Shown here in pieces: positions 8,154 to 16,088 of a stretch of 39,479 bases of DNA. The notes beneath the pieces were generated by a model. The model made no database searches. It was not told the DNA's origin and saw nothing but the letters and a program-made list of their open reading frames with translations. Source of the DNA: Hyphomicrobiales bacterium (GTDB taxonomy: Bacteria; Pseudomonadota; Alphaproteobacteria; Rhizobiales; Xanthobacteraceae). The translations under genes were made by a program, and so were the position numbers. The stretch is from contig JAFKKO010000139.1 of NCBI GenBank assembly GCA_017305455.1, positions 1-39,479 of the forward strand, read 5' to 3'. Within the stretch, counting starts at the first letter, position 1. Each line of letters opens with the position of its first letter.

Positions 8154-9363
8154 TCCTGCGATCTCCTTCGATGCGGACTGCAGAGCTTCGCGCTTCCGCC
8201 TCGCTGCGAACCAGACCAGAAGTCAGGATGGCCGACGCGCCGAGGCGAGCGGCCGATCGCTTACGGACCCGGTCAGCGAGGCCACTGCCAATTGACTTGG
8301 CGAGGCTTTCCGTAATGATCTGCTTGTTGGAGAGTTCGGCGGCATGAGCAAAGTCACGACGGGCTTGTCCAAGCCACTCGAAGAACGCTGCTGCCCGCTC
8401 TGGGTGCTTGCGCCATTTATCTGCAAAATTTTCCGTGGGATCGGTCGGGTTCGCTATGACGTAGCTGCCGTCGGGCGCGCGAGCAATAAACCGGTCCATG
8501 CCACTGAGAATAGCAAACAGAGCATCGGAGATATTCGCTTCGCCGTTGTAAGCGTGAGCTGCGAGGGTGGTGAGGATGATCGAGATCGGACGTTCGTCGG
8601 ATCGTTTGATAAACATGATGTCGCGGTGACGCTTCAGGATCATGATGGCGGATTGCAGCGGGGTCCGCACAGCATAGAACGGAATGGGCTCGGTGCCGGC
8701 ACGGGCGCCCTTGCGGATCAGGTCTCGCTTGCGCTCCTCGAAAATCACTTCCATGCGGCTATGGAACCACTTGAGGTAGCCGCGCGGATTCGATCGTGGC
8801 CAATCGGAAGAAAGGGTTCGATACGCAGGATGATCGATATCTGTGATGGCGATTGCAGTGTCAGCGAACGTTGCGTTGAGTCCGCGCGAGACGAGAAGTG
8901 CGCGCTGCTCGGCTGCGTTCAAGATACCAGGCGTGACGTCCATGTGGAATTGGGCGCCGTCTGCGTATTCCAAGCGCCAACAGCGCCGATGCTCCTCAAC
9001 AGGCTTGTTCATGTTCTGCGCACGGGCGTAAAGCTCCACCTCTACGCCGAGAAGATGCTTCAATTGCTGCTGCGTCGTCTGTGATTTCGTCAGCTTGCGA
9101 AATTCGCTAACGGCGTCGATGTCGTAGCGCTCCTCATCGCTGACCGGAGGTATCACCGTACCGAGGCCGAATGAGCCCTGGACATGGACCTGCGGGTCGA
9201 ACTGGCGGATACTGGAATTTGGACGGTTCAACCAATCTCCTAGTGACTTGTAGCTCCGTTCCGCCTGTTCGTATCGGGATTCAGGAATTGCCAGCGAATC
9301 CGCGAGATCCTCGAGTGCCTCTTCGGCTTCGGGGGTGACGGTGGGACGCATATGCACGTTCAT
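8146..9363 (-). CDS. CD-NTase (cGAS/DncV-like nucleotidyltransferase), first CBASS
   Basis: A 405-residue CD-NTase that should make a cyclic di- or trinucleotide upon phage infection. The nucleotidyltransferase signature GSFGLGT spans residues 63-69, the paired catalytic Asp residues are 81 and 83 in YDIDAV, and a third acid is Asp142 in FHMDVTPG. A helical C-terminal domain follows. The C-terminus (GDRRNA) ends in Ala; the Cap2 system acts on the CD-NTase C-terminal residue, often Gly or Ala. The ATG at 9363 has GGAG seven bases upstream and lies 16 bases after the HNH-SAVED gene. The product nucleotide cannot be read from sequence, so no clade letter is given. Confidence 0.93.
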   Translation of the reverse strand: MNVHMRPTVTPEAEEALEDLADSLAIPESRYEQAERSYKSLGDWLNRPNSSIRQFDPQVHVQGSFGLGTVIPPVSDEERYDIDAVSEFRKLTKSQTTQQQLKHLLGVEVELYARAQNMNKPVEEHRRCWRLEYADGAQFHMDVTPGILNAAEQRALLVSRGLNATFADTAIAITDIDHPAYRTLSSDWPRSNPRGYLKWFHSRMEVIFEERKRDLIRKGARAGTEPIPFYAVRTPLQSAIMILKRHRDIMFIKRSDERPISIILTTLAAHAYNGEANISDALFAILSGMDRFIARAPDGSYVIANPTDPTENFADKWRKHPERAAAFFEWLGQARRDFAHAAELSNKQIITESLAKSIGSGLADRVRKRSAARLGASAILTSGLVRSEAEARSSAVRIEGDRRNA

Positions 9364-9379
9364 TCCGATCTCCGTGGTG

Positions 9380-10618
9380 TTAGCTGGTGTGTTCGAGGGT
9401 GTGGGCGAGGGCGAAGCCGTTCAGCTTCCAATTCTGGTCGTAGATGGCGAGGGGCGGGTGCGCCTTCGGTTGCCATGACCGGCCTGCCTCAACGGCAATC
9501 GAGACTGGTACGACGGGAAACACGTTTACCTTCGTGTTCTCGCCGTGAACGAGCTTGATGTCGTCGAGCGTTTTGCGGAAGAGCTTGGCAAAGGCCGCAA
9601 TGTCCTCTGGACGGCGCACGATGTCGTTGTGTGCACCGACGGCTGAAATAGACCAGATCGCTGCTTCTGGACCGAGTACCGTGCGGATGCGACCATCGGC
9701 GACCGGCGCGCTGACTTCGAGTTTCAGGGCGACCGCGCTACTGGGCTGATCCGGACGGCTCAGGTTGTACTCAATCGGTGCGGTAGAGGGGTCCCATTTC
9801 CAGCCTTTTGGGTGCCGGAGAAGCTGTCGGACGTCAGCGGTCGAGATGTCAGAGATCAGGCGGCCGAGTTCGAAAAGGAGAGGAATGGGTGCCAAACCGA
9901 ACACAGTCAGGCGTCGGATCTCCTGGCGCTCCATCCGGCCGCGGACTTTCTCGCCGAAGACGGTTCGCAAATTGCGAACGTGGGTGGGCCAATAGCTAGG
10001 ATCGTCATCGCGAAGGTCGAGCGTAACGAGGTCAAGGTCGATCCAGCCGTCATCGAGCGGATAGCGCTCCGGAATCATCGACCATTTGATGGCATCCTTC
10101 TCAACGGGCGACTCGTTTGAACCGATCTTGGCTGCGTACCGGATGACGTGACTGCCGAGATCTTCATCGATGCCGCTTACAATGCGGATGCGGTCCTCAT
10201 GGCGTCGCTTCATTTCGCGTAGGATGTCGATCGAATGTGCGTCGACCATCTCACGATCGATAACGCGATGATGCTCGTCGCAGACGAGCATCAGATTATC
10301 CGGATCGTGTGCGAGCTTCGGTGAGAGAATGGCGTCTCCCCGCGGGCCATCCGGGGAATCCCCCACGATATGCGCGATGTAGGACTTGTTAGCGTTCCTT
10401 GCGCCGGAGATTTGCTCGCCAATCAGCAGTTTGTTGCAACCAGCGTACTGGCAACGGCCAGCGGCGCGGCCCCACAGGACGTTCTGAACCTTATTCGGAA
10501 TCGGCTTGCGAGGTGGTTTCTTACCGCGCGCAGCCTTAGTCGTCCGAATTGCGGCTACCGGCAACTCATTCGACTGATCTTTAACATCGGCAAGAGCTGG
10601 TTGCTTTGAGATCGACAT
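9380..10618 (-). CDS. cap5: HNH-SAVED endonuclease (Cap5-like), CBASS effector
   Basis: About 412 residues. The N-terminal HNH nuclease domain shows a Cys pair at C56/C61 (GRCQYAGC), His83 in IAHIVGDSPDG, Asn108 in HDPDNLMLVCDEHH and His116/His117, giving a beta-beta-alpha metal fold with a likely zinc site. The C-terminal half, from about residue 190, is a SAVED cyclic-nucleotide sensor, recognisable by FGLAPIPLLFELGRL and the closing NGFALAHTLEHTS. Cap5 proteins assemble on binding the CBASS signal and degrade DNA. I prefer the ATG at 10618, because sequence before it is poor; an in-frame ATG at 10681 adds 21 residues. It is the promoter-proximal gene of the operon, an unusual place beside a patatin effector further down. 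Confidence 0.9.
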   Translation of the reverse strand: MSISKQPALADVKDQSNELPVAAIRTTKAARGKKPPRKPIPNKVQNVLWGRAAGRCQYAGCNKLLIGEQISGARNANKSYIAHIVGDSPDGPRGDAILSPKLAHDPDNLMLVCDEHHRVIDREMVDAHSIDILREMKRRHEDRIRIVSGIDEDLGSHVIRYAAKIGSNESPVEKDAIKWSMIPERYPLDDGWIDLDLVTLDLRDDDPSYWPTHVRNLRTVFGEKVRGRMERQEIRRLTVFGLAPIPLLFELGRLISDISTADVRQLLRHPKGWKWDPSTAPIEYNLSRPDQPSSAVALKLEVSAPVADGRIRTVLGPEAAIWSISAVGAHNDIVRRPEDIAAFAKLFRKTLDDIKLVHGENTKVNVFPVVPVSIAVEAGRSWQPKAHPPLAIYDQNWKLNGFALAHTLEHTS

Positions 10619-10894
10619 AGGTACCCCAACGGTCCCAAGCCTCCCCGCTTGAGGACATCGAATCGAGTTGGGGGCCATCAATACCTATTCAAGATGTGGG
10701 GCATGCAATTATATTTTGCTCTATATATTGACATTTTATTTCGAATCAGACTGTCGGTTTCAATATTGGAACCATGGAAAATGGCCACAGTGTTGGTGTT
10801 TGGCGCAGTGGGGAAAAGCTGCCGCCGTTAGCGATTTCGTCGTCGATGTGGCCTTCAGCAATGTCTTGCTCTGGTCTGATACGGAGACACGTTA
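10619..10894. promoter_or_regulatory. Divergent intergenic region between the CBASS operon and the second DUF2235 gene
   Basis: This roughly 275-base stretch separates two divergent transcripts and is clearly AT-rich around 10700-10760. On the minus strand a TATAAT-like hexamer (ATTATA on the plus strand, 10708-10713) could be a -10 for the CBASS operon, but no good -35 is at the right distance. A perfect seven-base inverted repeat (CCCCAAC at 10624-10630 and GTTGGGG at 10667-10673) sits just upstream of the HNH-SAVED start and could be a leader hairpin or operator. A TTGACA at 10728-10733 on the plus strand lacks a partner -10. Shared control of the two transcripts is possible but unproven. 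Confidence 0.35.
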
Positions 10895-12157
10895 ATGAAG
10901 AATATCGTTGTGTGTTGTGACGGGACGGGAAATGAGATCAGCGAAAACATCTCCAACGTTCTGAAACTTTATCGTGTCCTTCGGAAGACCGGAAAGACTC
11001 AGCCTCGTCAGGTGGTCTTTTATGATCCGGGTGTTGGTACTCTCGCGAGACCTGATCCATGGACCAAGCTCAAGCAAGATGCGGTCACCGTGCTCGGCTT
11101 GGCGACTGGCTACGGTCTCGACGACAACGTCCTCACTGCATATGAGTTCTTGATCAATCAGTACGAGGATGGAGACGAAATTTTTCTGTTCGGGTTTAGT
11201 CGCGGCGCATACACCGTCCGCGTTTTGGCGGGCTTGATCCATCGGGTAGGGCTGTTGTCGCCTCAACAAATCAACCTCGCAGGCGCAGCCTTGACAGCCT
11301 ACAAGCAGGTTAGATCGACGCCAGATACGGTTGGATCATCAGCGCCCATTGCTGTGTCAGGAGGATTTGACGACGCTGGTCAGCCTCTCCCGTTGACGAG
11401 GGACGACCGCGCCTCTCAGTTCGCCCGGATCGTGTCGACAAGGTGGCCGACGATCAAATTTGTCGGGGTCTGGGATACTGTCGCGAGCGTGATAGTTCCT
11501 CGCCCCGACAGATTCTATATCTTCAGTCTGCAGACGCTGGCCAATACCAGACACAATCCGAGCGTTCGTGTCTTCCGTCAGGCAATCGCGATCGATGAGC
11601 GGAGACGGATGTTCAGGCTGGATACTTGGGACGAGCCGCAAACGTTCATGCACAATAGGTTCAGTGCGACGAATAATGCGGAACCTCAAGACGCGCAGCA
11701 GGTGTGGTTTTCCGGAGTACATGCTGACATTGGAGGAGGCTATCCCGAAGTAGAGAGCGGTCTATCAAAGTTTCCGCTCATCTGGATGATCGATGAGGCA
11801 GTCAAGCACGGCTTGGCCGTCGATCCGCGGACGGTCAACCAATTGGCTTGGGGAGTGCAACGGAAGGGAAGCCCATTCAGCTACGTCCCTCCCGACGTCA
11901 TGCGTGATCCGCACGATTCAATGTCCACAGCCTGGCGCCTGCTCGAGTGGTGGCCAAAGCGTGATAAGTATAAGGAGTGGTCCGCTCGCAAGTCTGTTCT
12001 AGGTCTCTATTTTCCCAAAGCTGAGCCACGTTTCATTCCACCAGGAGCGCTTATTCACCAATCGGTTGTTGACCGAATGGCAGCTATTCCGAGCTACAGG
12101 CCTGTGAACCTCCCGGAAGTGCGCACCGTCATTCCTATGCTATCTAGGCCCGACTAA
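10895..12157 (+). CDS. DUF2235 alpha/beta-hydrolase, divergent from the CBASS operon
   Basis: A 420-residue DUF2235 protein without the hydrophobic insertion of its neighbour. The start region NIVVCCDGTGNE, the nucleophile elbow GFSRGAYTVR (Ser102), the acid candidate Asp194 (FVGVWDTVASV) and His276 (FSGVHADIGGGYPE) are all present, so it should be an active Ser-Asp-His hydrolase, probably soluble. The ATG has GGAG nine bases upstream. Related proteins include phospholipase effectors of type VI secretion, but no secretion or immunity genes are nearby. Its position back-to-back with a CBASS operon that itself ends in a DUF2235 gene suggests a linked role in defence; that is inference. Confidence 0.85.
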   Translation: MKNIVVCCDGTGNEISENISNVLKLYRVLRKTGKTQPRQVVFYDPGVGTLARPDPWTKLKQDAVTVLGLATGYGLDDNVLTAYEFLINQYEDGDEIFLFGFSRGAYTVRVLAGLIHRVGLLSPQQINLAGAALTAYKQVRSTPDTVGSSAPIAVSGGFDDAGQPLPLTRDDRASQFARIVSTRWPTIKFVGVWDTVASVIVPRPDRFYIFSLQTLANTRHNPSVRVFRQAIAIDERRRMFRLDTWDEPQTFMHNRFSATNNAEPQDAQQVWFSGVHADIGGGYPEVESGLSKFPLIWMIDEAVKHGLAVDPRTVNQLAWGVQRKGSPFSYVPPDVMRDPHDSMSTAWRLLEWWPKRDKYKEWSARKSVLGLYFPKAEPRFIPPGALIHQSVVDRMAAIPSYRPVNLPEVRTVIPMLSRPD

Positions 12158-12527
12158 TCGCCGTCGTACTCGCGTTGATTAACCTCGAGACACCGCATCG
12201 GACTAGAAAATACTCGAGCTCGGCGCCGCCGGCCCGGCGGTTTGGGAAGCTAATTCGAGTTATCTTCCCATGATAGCAGCGGGCAGATGGCTCGGTCATA
12301 GGAGCTTTGTAGGTTCACGGACGTCTTCTCGAGTTGAAGGCAGTGTAAGTTGAACCTCGGACAGCGTGCGATAGCTCTCTAGCAACCTTAGCTTCCCAAA
12401 GGTCGCGGCGACGTTCTATGGGGAGGGGGTTACATCGAAGGACGAGCTGTCTGCTTGATCTATGCAGGGCTACATCCGATCATATCAGAAGTCTTTGTTT
12501 TTGAAGTGCTTGGGGCTTGAACGAGCT
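12158..12527. other. Gene-poor spacer downstream of the second DUF2235 gene
   Basis: No convincing reading frame is visible on either strand. A GC-rich palindrome at 12226-12240 (CCGCCGG, one base, CCGGCGG), followed by TTTGGG, lies about 70 bases past the DUF2235 stop and might act as a weak terminator, though it lacks a T-run. The rest looks like degraded DNA. Confidence 0.4.
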
Positions 12528-12853
12528 ATGGGTGAGATCCTAATTTTTGAAGGAGGCGACGGGCGTGCTGCTGTCGACGTGTTGCTAGATGGTGCACCGT
12601 CCGGCTAACAGCTGCACCCTTCGAGACGGATAACACTAGCATTCGCAATCGCTTACGGAAGATCTATGACAACGGGGAACTCGACCCACGAGCAACCCGC
12701 GCAAATTTTGCGCGGGTTCAAACCGAGGAAGGCCGAAAAGTCACGCGCAGCGCTCCCTACTTCAACTTAAACGCAATAATGTCTGTTGGATATCGCGTAA
12801 ATAGCAAGCGTGGTGTGAAGTTCCGCCAGTGGGTCACCAAAAACGCTGAATGA
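12528..12853 (+). pseudogene. Truncated, frameshifted RhuM-family gene
   Basis: The first frame reads MGEILIFEGGDGRAAVDVLL then DGAPSG and a stop near 12606. Another frame continues with FETDNTSIRNRLRKIYDNGE and on to APYFNLNAIMSVGYRVNSKR, GVKFRQWVTKNAE and a stop at 12851. Together these match the N-terminal third of RhuM-family proteins, whose hallmark is a YFNLDAIxSVGYRVNSxRGxxFRxWAT stretch. The remainder of a typical 300-residue RhuM protein is missing. RhuM proteins are found on pathogenicity and genomic islands and near toxin-antitoxin or phage genes; their biochemical role is poorly known. This copy must be inactive: it has a frameshift near 12590-12610 and no C-terminus. Confidence 0.75.
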
Positions 12854-13023
12854 CCATTTGGTGCATGGTTATACGGCAATTCAGATCAATGAAGTGCCCG
12901 AAGTGTCACCTGTCTTATCGATAGCTAAAGTTCGGGTATGTGGATGTAACGCCTTCTTAAGGGAGCATTATACTGTGTATTGCCATATCAAGATAGCGTT
13001 AAGTCTATTCTCGGCTTCGTACC

Positions 13024-13082
13024 CTCTTGATTTAAGACTCTCTTGAGATTACATTATGGCGTCTAACGGAAACTCAAGAGAG
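13024..13082 (+). promoter_or_regulatory. hipBA promoter and operator palindrome
   Basis: A perfect 10-base inverted repeat, CTCTCTTGAG (13038-13047) and CTCAAGAGAG (13073-13082), brackets the start of the hipBA transcript; the second arm ends four bases before the hipB ATG and includes its likely ribosome-binding site. A third half-site, CTCTTGA, is at 13024-13030, 16 bases before the matching part of the first arm. A plausible promoter, TTGATT (13028-13033), 16-base spacer, TACATT (13050-13055), lies across the first arm. HipB-type antitoxins repress their own operon by binding paired inverted repeats, so this arrangement fits autoregulation. Confidence 0.65.
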
Positions 13083-13086
13083 CGTA

Positions 13087-13404
13087 ATGGCCACCCCGCA
13101 TACCCCCAGTATTCTTGCCAAGCGTCACATTCGCAAGATCGGGGAGGATCTGCGCGTGGCGCGCTTGCGCCGTCGTCTGCCAATGGAGGTCGTCGCCAAC
13201 CGCGCGCTCGTCACCAGAAACACGCTGGCGCGGGTCGAGAAGGGGGATCCTGCCGTCAGCTTCGGAATCTATGCCTCCGTGATGCAGGCGTTGAATCTGA
13301 TCGAGCGCCTGCCAGACCTTGCTGCGGAAGATCATGTCGGCGTCGAGATGGCCAACGAGCAGCTTCCGAAGCGCATCCGCGCGAAGAGGTCCGAACATGT
13401 CTGA
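13087..13404 (+). CDS. hipB: HipB-like XRE-family antitoxin and autorepressor
   Basis: A 105-residue DNA-binding protein with a helix-turn-helix of the XRE/Cro type at about residues 16-60: IGEDLRVARLRRRLPMEVV, then NRALVTRNTLARVEKGDP. In HipBA modules HipB dimers bind operators, hold HipA in an inactive complex and repress the operon. A strong palindrome overlaps the region just upstream. The stop codon overlaps the hipA start by 8 bases, the usual translational coupling of antitoxin and toxin. The module sits between two CBASS loci, typical for defence islands. Confidence 0.88.
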   Translation: MATPHTPSILAKRHIRKIGEDLRVARLRRRLPMEVVANRALVTRNTLARVEKGDPAVSFGIYASVMQALNLIERLPDLAAEDHVGVEMANEQLPKRIRAKRSEHV

Positions 13405-14716
13405 GATCGAGGTGCATATCGAGCTAAACGGAGTGGTCCATCGGGTCGGCACTCTGCGAGTCCAGGCGCGCAACGGACGCACAGCCGTGTCGTTCGAGTA
13501 TCACCGCGACTGGCTTGCGTTGTCCGCGCACTTCTCGCTGGAGCCAGCCATGAAGGCCGGCGCTGGCGTCTTCACCCCAGATCGCGGTCGGGAGATGTTC
13601 GTGTCTATCGGCGACTCCGCCCCGGACACATGGGGCCGCCGGCTTATGCAGCGTATGGAGCGCCGAAGCGCTAAGGCCGAAGGGCGCGCCGTCCGCACTC
13701 TCACCGAGGCGGACTACCTGTTGGGCGTTGCCGACATCTCACGCTTGGGCGCGCTCAGATTCTGTCTCTCGGGTGAACAGGAATTCCAGGCGCCGCACGC
13801 CGCAGGCATCCCTCCGTTCATCCAATTGGGCCGACTTCTGTCTGTCACCGAGCGCGTCCTCCGCGACGAGGAGACCGACGAGGACCTTCTGCTGCTTTTC
13901 GCTCCGGGAAGCTCGCTGGGTGGTGCCCGCCCGAAGGCTTCAGTCGCCGACAAGGACGGACACTTGGCGATCGCCAAGTTTCCGAAGCAGGACGACGATT
14001 ATAGGATCGAAACGTGGGAGGAAGTGGCGCTGACGCTTGCCGATGCAGCCGGTATCCGCACGGCTCCGCACCGTATCGAGCAGGCGGCAGGGAAAGCCGT
14101 GTTTGTCTCCCGACGGTTCGACCGAACGACGGATGGTAAGCGCCTGCCGTTCCTGTCTGCGATGGCGATGCTAGGCTTCAAAGACGGCGAGCACGGAAGC
14201 TATCCGGAACTCGTGGACGCGCTGCGGACGTACGGATCCGATACCGAAAGCGATGCGATCGAACTGTTCCGACGCATGGTTTTCAACATTCTCGCGTCCA
14301 ACGTCGACGACCACATGCGAAACCATGGCTTCCTATGGGCCGGTGAACTTGGCTGGAAACTCTCGCCGGCGTACGACCTGAATCCCGTGCCGGCGGATGT
14401 CCGCGCGCGCGTGCTCAGCACCAACATCACGCTGGACGAAGCGACCTGTTCGATCGACCTTGCGCGGCAGGCAGCGACAGATTTCTTCGCTCTGCCCGTG
14501 AAGCAGGCTGACGAGATCATTGGGCAAGTGGCCTTGGCGGTCTCAACGTGGCGCGAAGTTGCGGCACGAAAAGGCGTCAAGAAATCCGAGATCGAACGCA
14601 TGGCAAGCGCCTTCGACCATGACGAGCTCCGGAATGCGTTGAAATTCCGCGGGGGTCCCGTCGCCGGGGCGGACATCGAGATCGCGGAACAGTCATCCGC
14701 GGGGCCGGCACTCTAG
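13397..14716 (+). CDS. hipA: HipA-like serine/threonine kinase toxin
   Basis: A 439-residue full-length HipA-type kinase with an N-terminal HipA_N subdomain. Recognisable elements are the Gly/Ser-rich loop GSSLGGARPK (171-180), which carries the Ser that is autophosphorylated in HipA enzymes, the ATP-binding Lys194 in HLAIAKFPK, the catalytic loop NVDDHMRNHG (302-311) and the metal-binding YDLNP (326-330). HipA kinases phosphorylate aminoacyl-tRNA synthetases such as GltX and thereby arrest translation; the target of this one is unknown. I use the ATG at 13397, overlapping hipB by 8 bases, rather than an upstream in-frame ATG at 13319 that lies inside hipB. All catalytic motifs look intact. 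Confidence 0.93.
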   Translation: MSEIEVHIELNGVVHRVGTLRVQARNGRTAVSFEYHRDWLALSAHFSLEPAMKAGAGVFTPDRGREMFVSIGDSAPDTWGRRLMQRMERRSAKAEGRAVRTLTEADYLLGVADISRLGALRFCLSGEQEFQAPHAAGIPPFIQLGRLLSVTERVLRDEETDEDLLLLFAPGSSLGGARPKASVADKDGHLAIAKFPKQDDDYRIETWEEVALTLADAAGIRTAPHRIEQAAGKAVFVSRRFDRTTDGKRLPFLSAMAMLGFKDGEHGSYPELVDALRTYGSDTESDAIELFRRMVFNILASNVDDHMRNHGFLWAGELGWKLSPAYDLNPVPADVRARVLSTNITLDEATCSIDLARQAATDFFALPVKQADEIIGQVALAVSTWREVAARKGVKKSEIERMASAFDHDELRNALKFRGGPVAGADIEIAEQSSAGPAL

Positions 14717-14744
14717 TTCGGTCAAGCTGATTGTGGCCTCTAGG

Positions 14745-14773
14745 CAATTTGGCAGTGGCACGCTGCCAAATTG
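14745..14773. terminator. Perfect 11-bp hairpin after hipA
   Basis: CAATTTGGCAG (14745-14755) and CTGCCAAATTG (14763-14773) form a perfect 11-base stem with a 7-base loop, 28 bases past the hipA stop. No T-run follows, so it is not a textbook intrinsic terminator. It may stabilise the hipBA mRNA 3' end, end transcription together with Rho, or be a protein-binding site. Confidence 0.45.
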
Positions 14774-15022
14774 GAATCTCCCCGTAAGCTGGCAGCAGGT
14801 AAACCGGGCTGAATGGGAGTGCTTACTTGGGCGCGGCCGATGGTTATCGCCGCTCAGCACTATCGAGCAGCTGGCGGTGGAAAGTATCTAAGTCGTCGGC
14901 AGTGAACTGATCGGCGGCGCCGTGATCTGCGGCGCGAAGCTGAGGGGCGATCACGCCGACCGGTAGAGCACGCGCGCGATCTACCGCCGTTAATTCGACA
15001 ACACGATTGATGTCATCGCTGG
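14774..15022. other. Spacer between hipA and the second CBASS, with a short startless frame
   Basis: On the minus strand an open frame of about 64 codons (roughly 15036-14844, overlapping the patatin end) reads ADYLTSDDINRVVELTAVDR, then ARALPVGVIAPQLRAADHGA and ends in LLDSAERR. Composition looks protein-like, but there is no ATG in frame and I recognise no family. It may be a remnant of a gene once downstream of the second CBASS. Nothing else is visible. Confidence 0.3.
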
Positions 15023-16088
15023 TCAGATAGTCGGCACGGGTTGGTAGGGATGTGCAAGTGAACCTAGGAAGGCTGTCGCGAGCGCATCTCCGTGCTCATC
15101 GACGACCTTCCTAGCCGCCGGAACGAGTTCGTCACGAGACCTGCGGAAATCGTCCAGCATGATCGGCTTCGGGTTTGCAGGTGGGTCGATGCGCCTGATT
15201 GCTGGCGGACCAAGCAGCAAACGCGCTTGGTTGGTCGCCGCCAGCGACTGCAGTCTCATGGATGCGAAGATCAGATCGTACCAGATCAGCCTCCCACCGA
15301 GAACCGATTGCATGCGAGAGACGACATACGGGTCGTCGCCGCAACCGAGAGTCAGTACGTCGATCTGCTCCCACTGCAGGTCGAAGCAGATCATCGCCTC
15401 GATGACTGCGAGCATGACCGGATTGTTGGCCCAGACGCCACCGTCCACCAGTGTGTAGCCGTTGTGTTCGAGAGGTCGGAAGAAGGTCGGCGCCGCGGCC
15501 GTGGCCAACGCAACTTTGACCATGGGCTCCAAGCGATCGAGCTTATAGTCGCGATGGTGTGGCGTTTTGAAAACAAAGACCTCGCTGTGCTTGCCTTCAA
15601 ACGCCGGGATGCACAACCGCACCGTGGAGTCGCCCAGCAGCTTCTCACCAAGCGCGGCGGTCAGAAAGGCCTCTAGAGGTTCGCGTTCGTAATTGTACAG
15701 GAAGTAGTTGCGTGCGCCCGTCCACCAGGATCGGACCCGTCCCCAAGCGGTGTCCGAAGGCTGTGGAAACACGTCGGGACCGTGCGTCAGGTAGAGGTCG
15801 GCCATCTCCGCCGCCGTCAGGCCGGCTCCGAGACCGAGCGCGAGGATGCCGCCGGTCGACGTGCCAGCGACAAGATCGAAATAGCCGGCGATCGAGGCCC
15901 CGCCGAGGTATCGCCGCTCGAGCTCGGCGAGAACCGCTGCGGGGAAACAGTCCCTTTATGCCGCCCCCATCCAGAGATAGGAGCCGAAAACGCCGGTCCT
16001 TCGGCCAATCCTGTGGAATTCGTCGTTGCGGAATCGCGCCCTTCGAGCGCGGGTCTCCGGGTCGGAAGTCTCGGGTGGCTTCGGGCAT
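15023..16088 (-). pseudogene. capV: Frameshifted CapV-type patatin of the second CBASS
   Basis: Two frames together encode a 354-residue patatin. The first (from the ATG at 16088, with GAGGAG nine bases upstream) gives 49 residues up to SLDGGGIKGLFP. The second carries the rest: AAVLAELERRYLGG, the nucleophile GTSTGG, DGGVWANNP and the end AHPYQPVPTI. The break is a run of four G (plus strand 15941-15944); three would restore the frame. The whole sequence is a close paralogue of the intact CapV at 4778-5851. All catalytic motifs survive, so the lesion looks recent, or is a sequencing error. In the mRNA the junction is CCC-C, a site known to favour +1 ribosomal slippage, so low-level production is conceivable. 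Without it the product would be a hybrid with no active serine. Confidence 0.85.

Noticed and set aside
10728-10733. TTGACA as a -35 for the second DUF2235 gene
   Set aside because: No acceptable -10 lies 16-18 bases downstream (CTGTCG is found there).
12858-13046. Small plus-strand frame of 62 codons upstream of hipB
   Set aside because: Covers the hipBA promoter/operator region, has no ribosome-binding site of note and no known domain.
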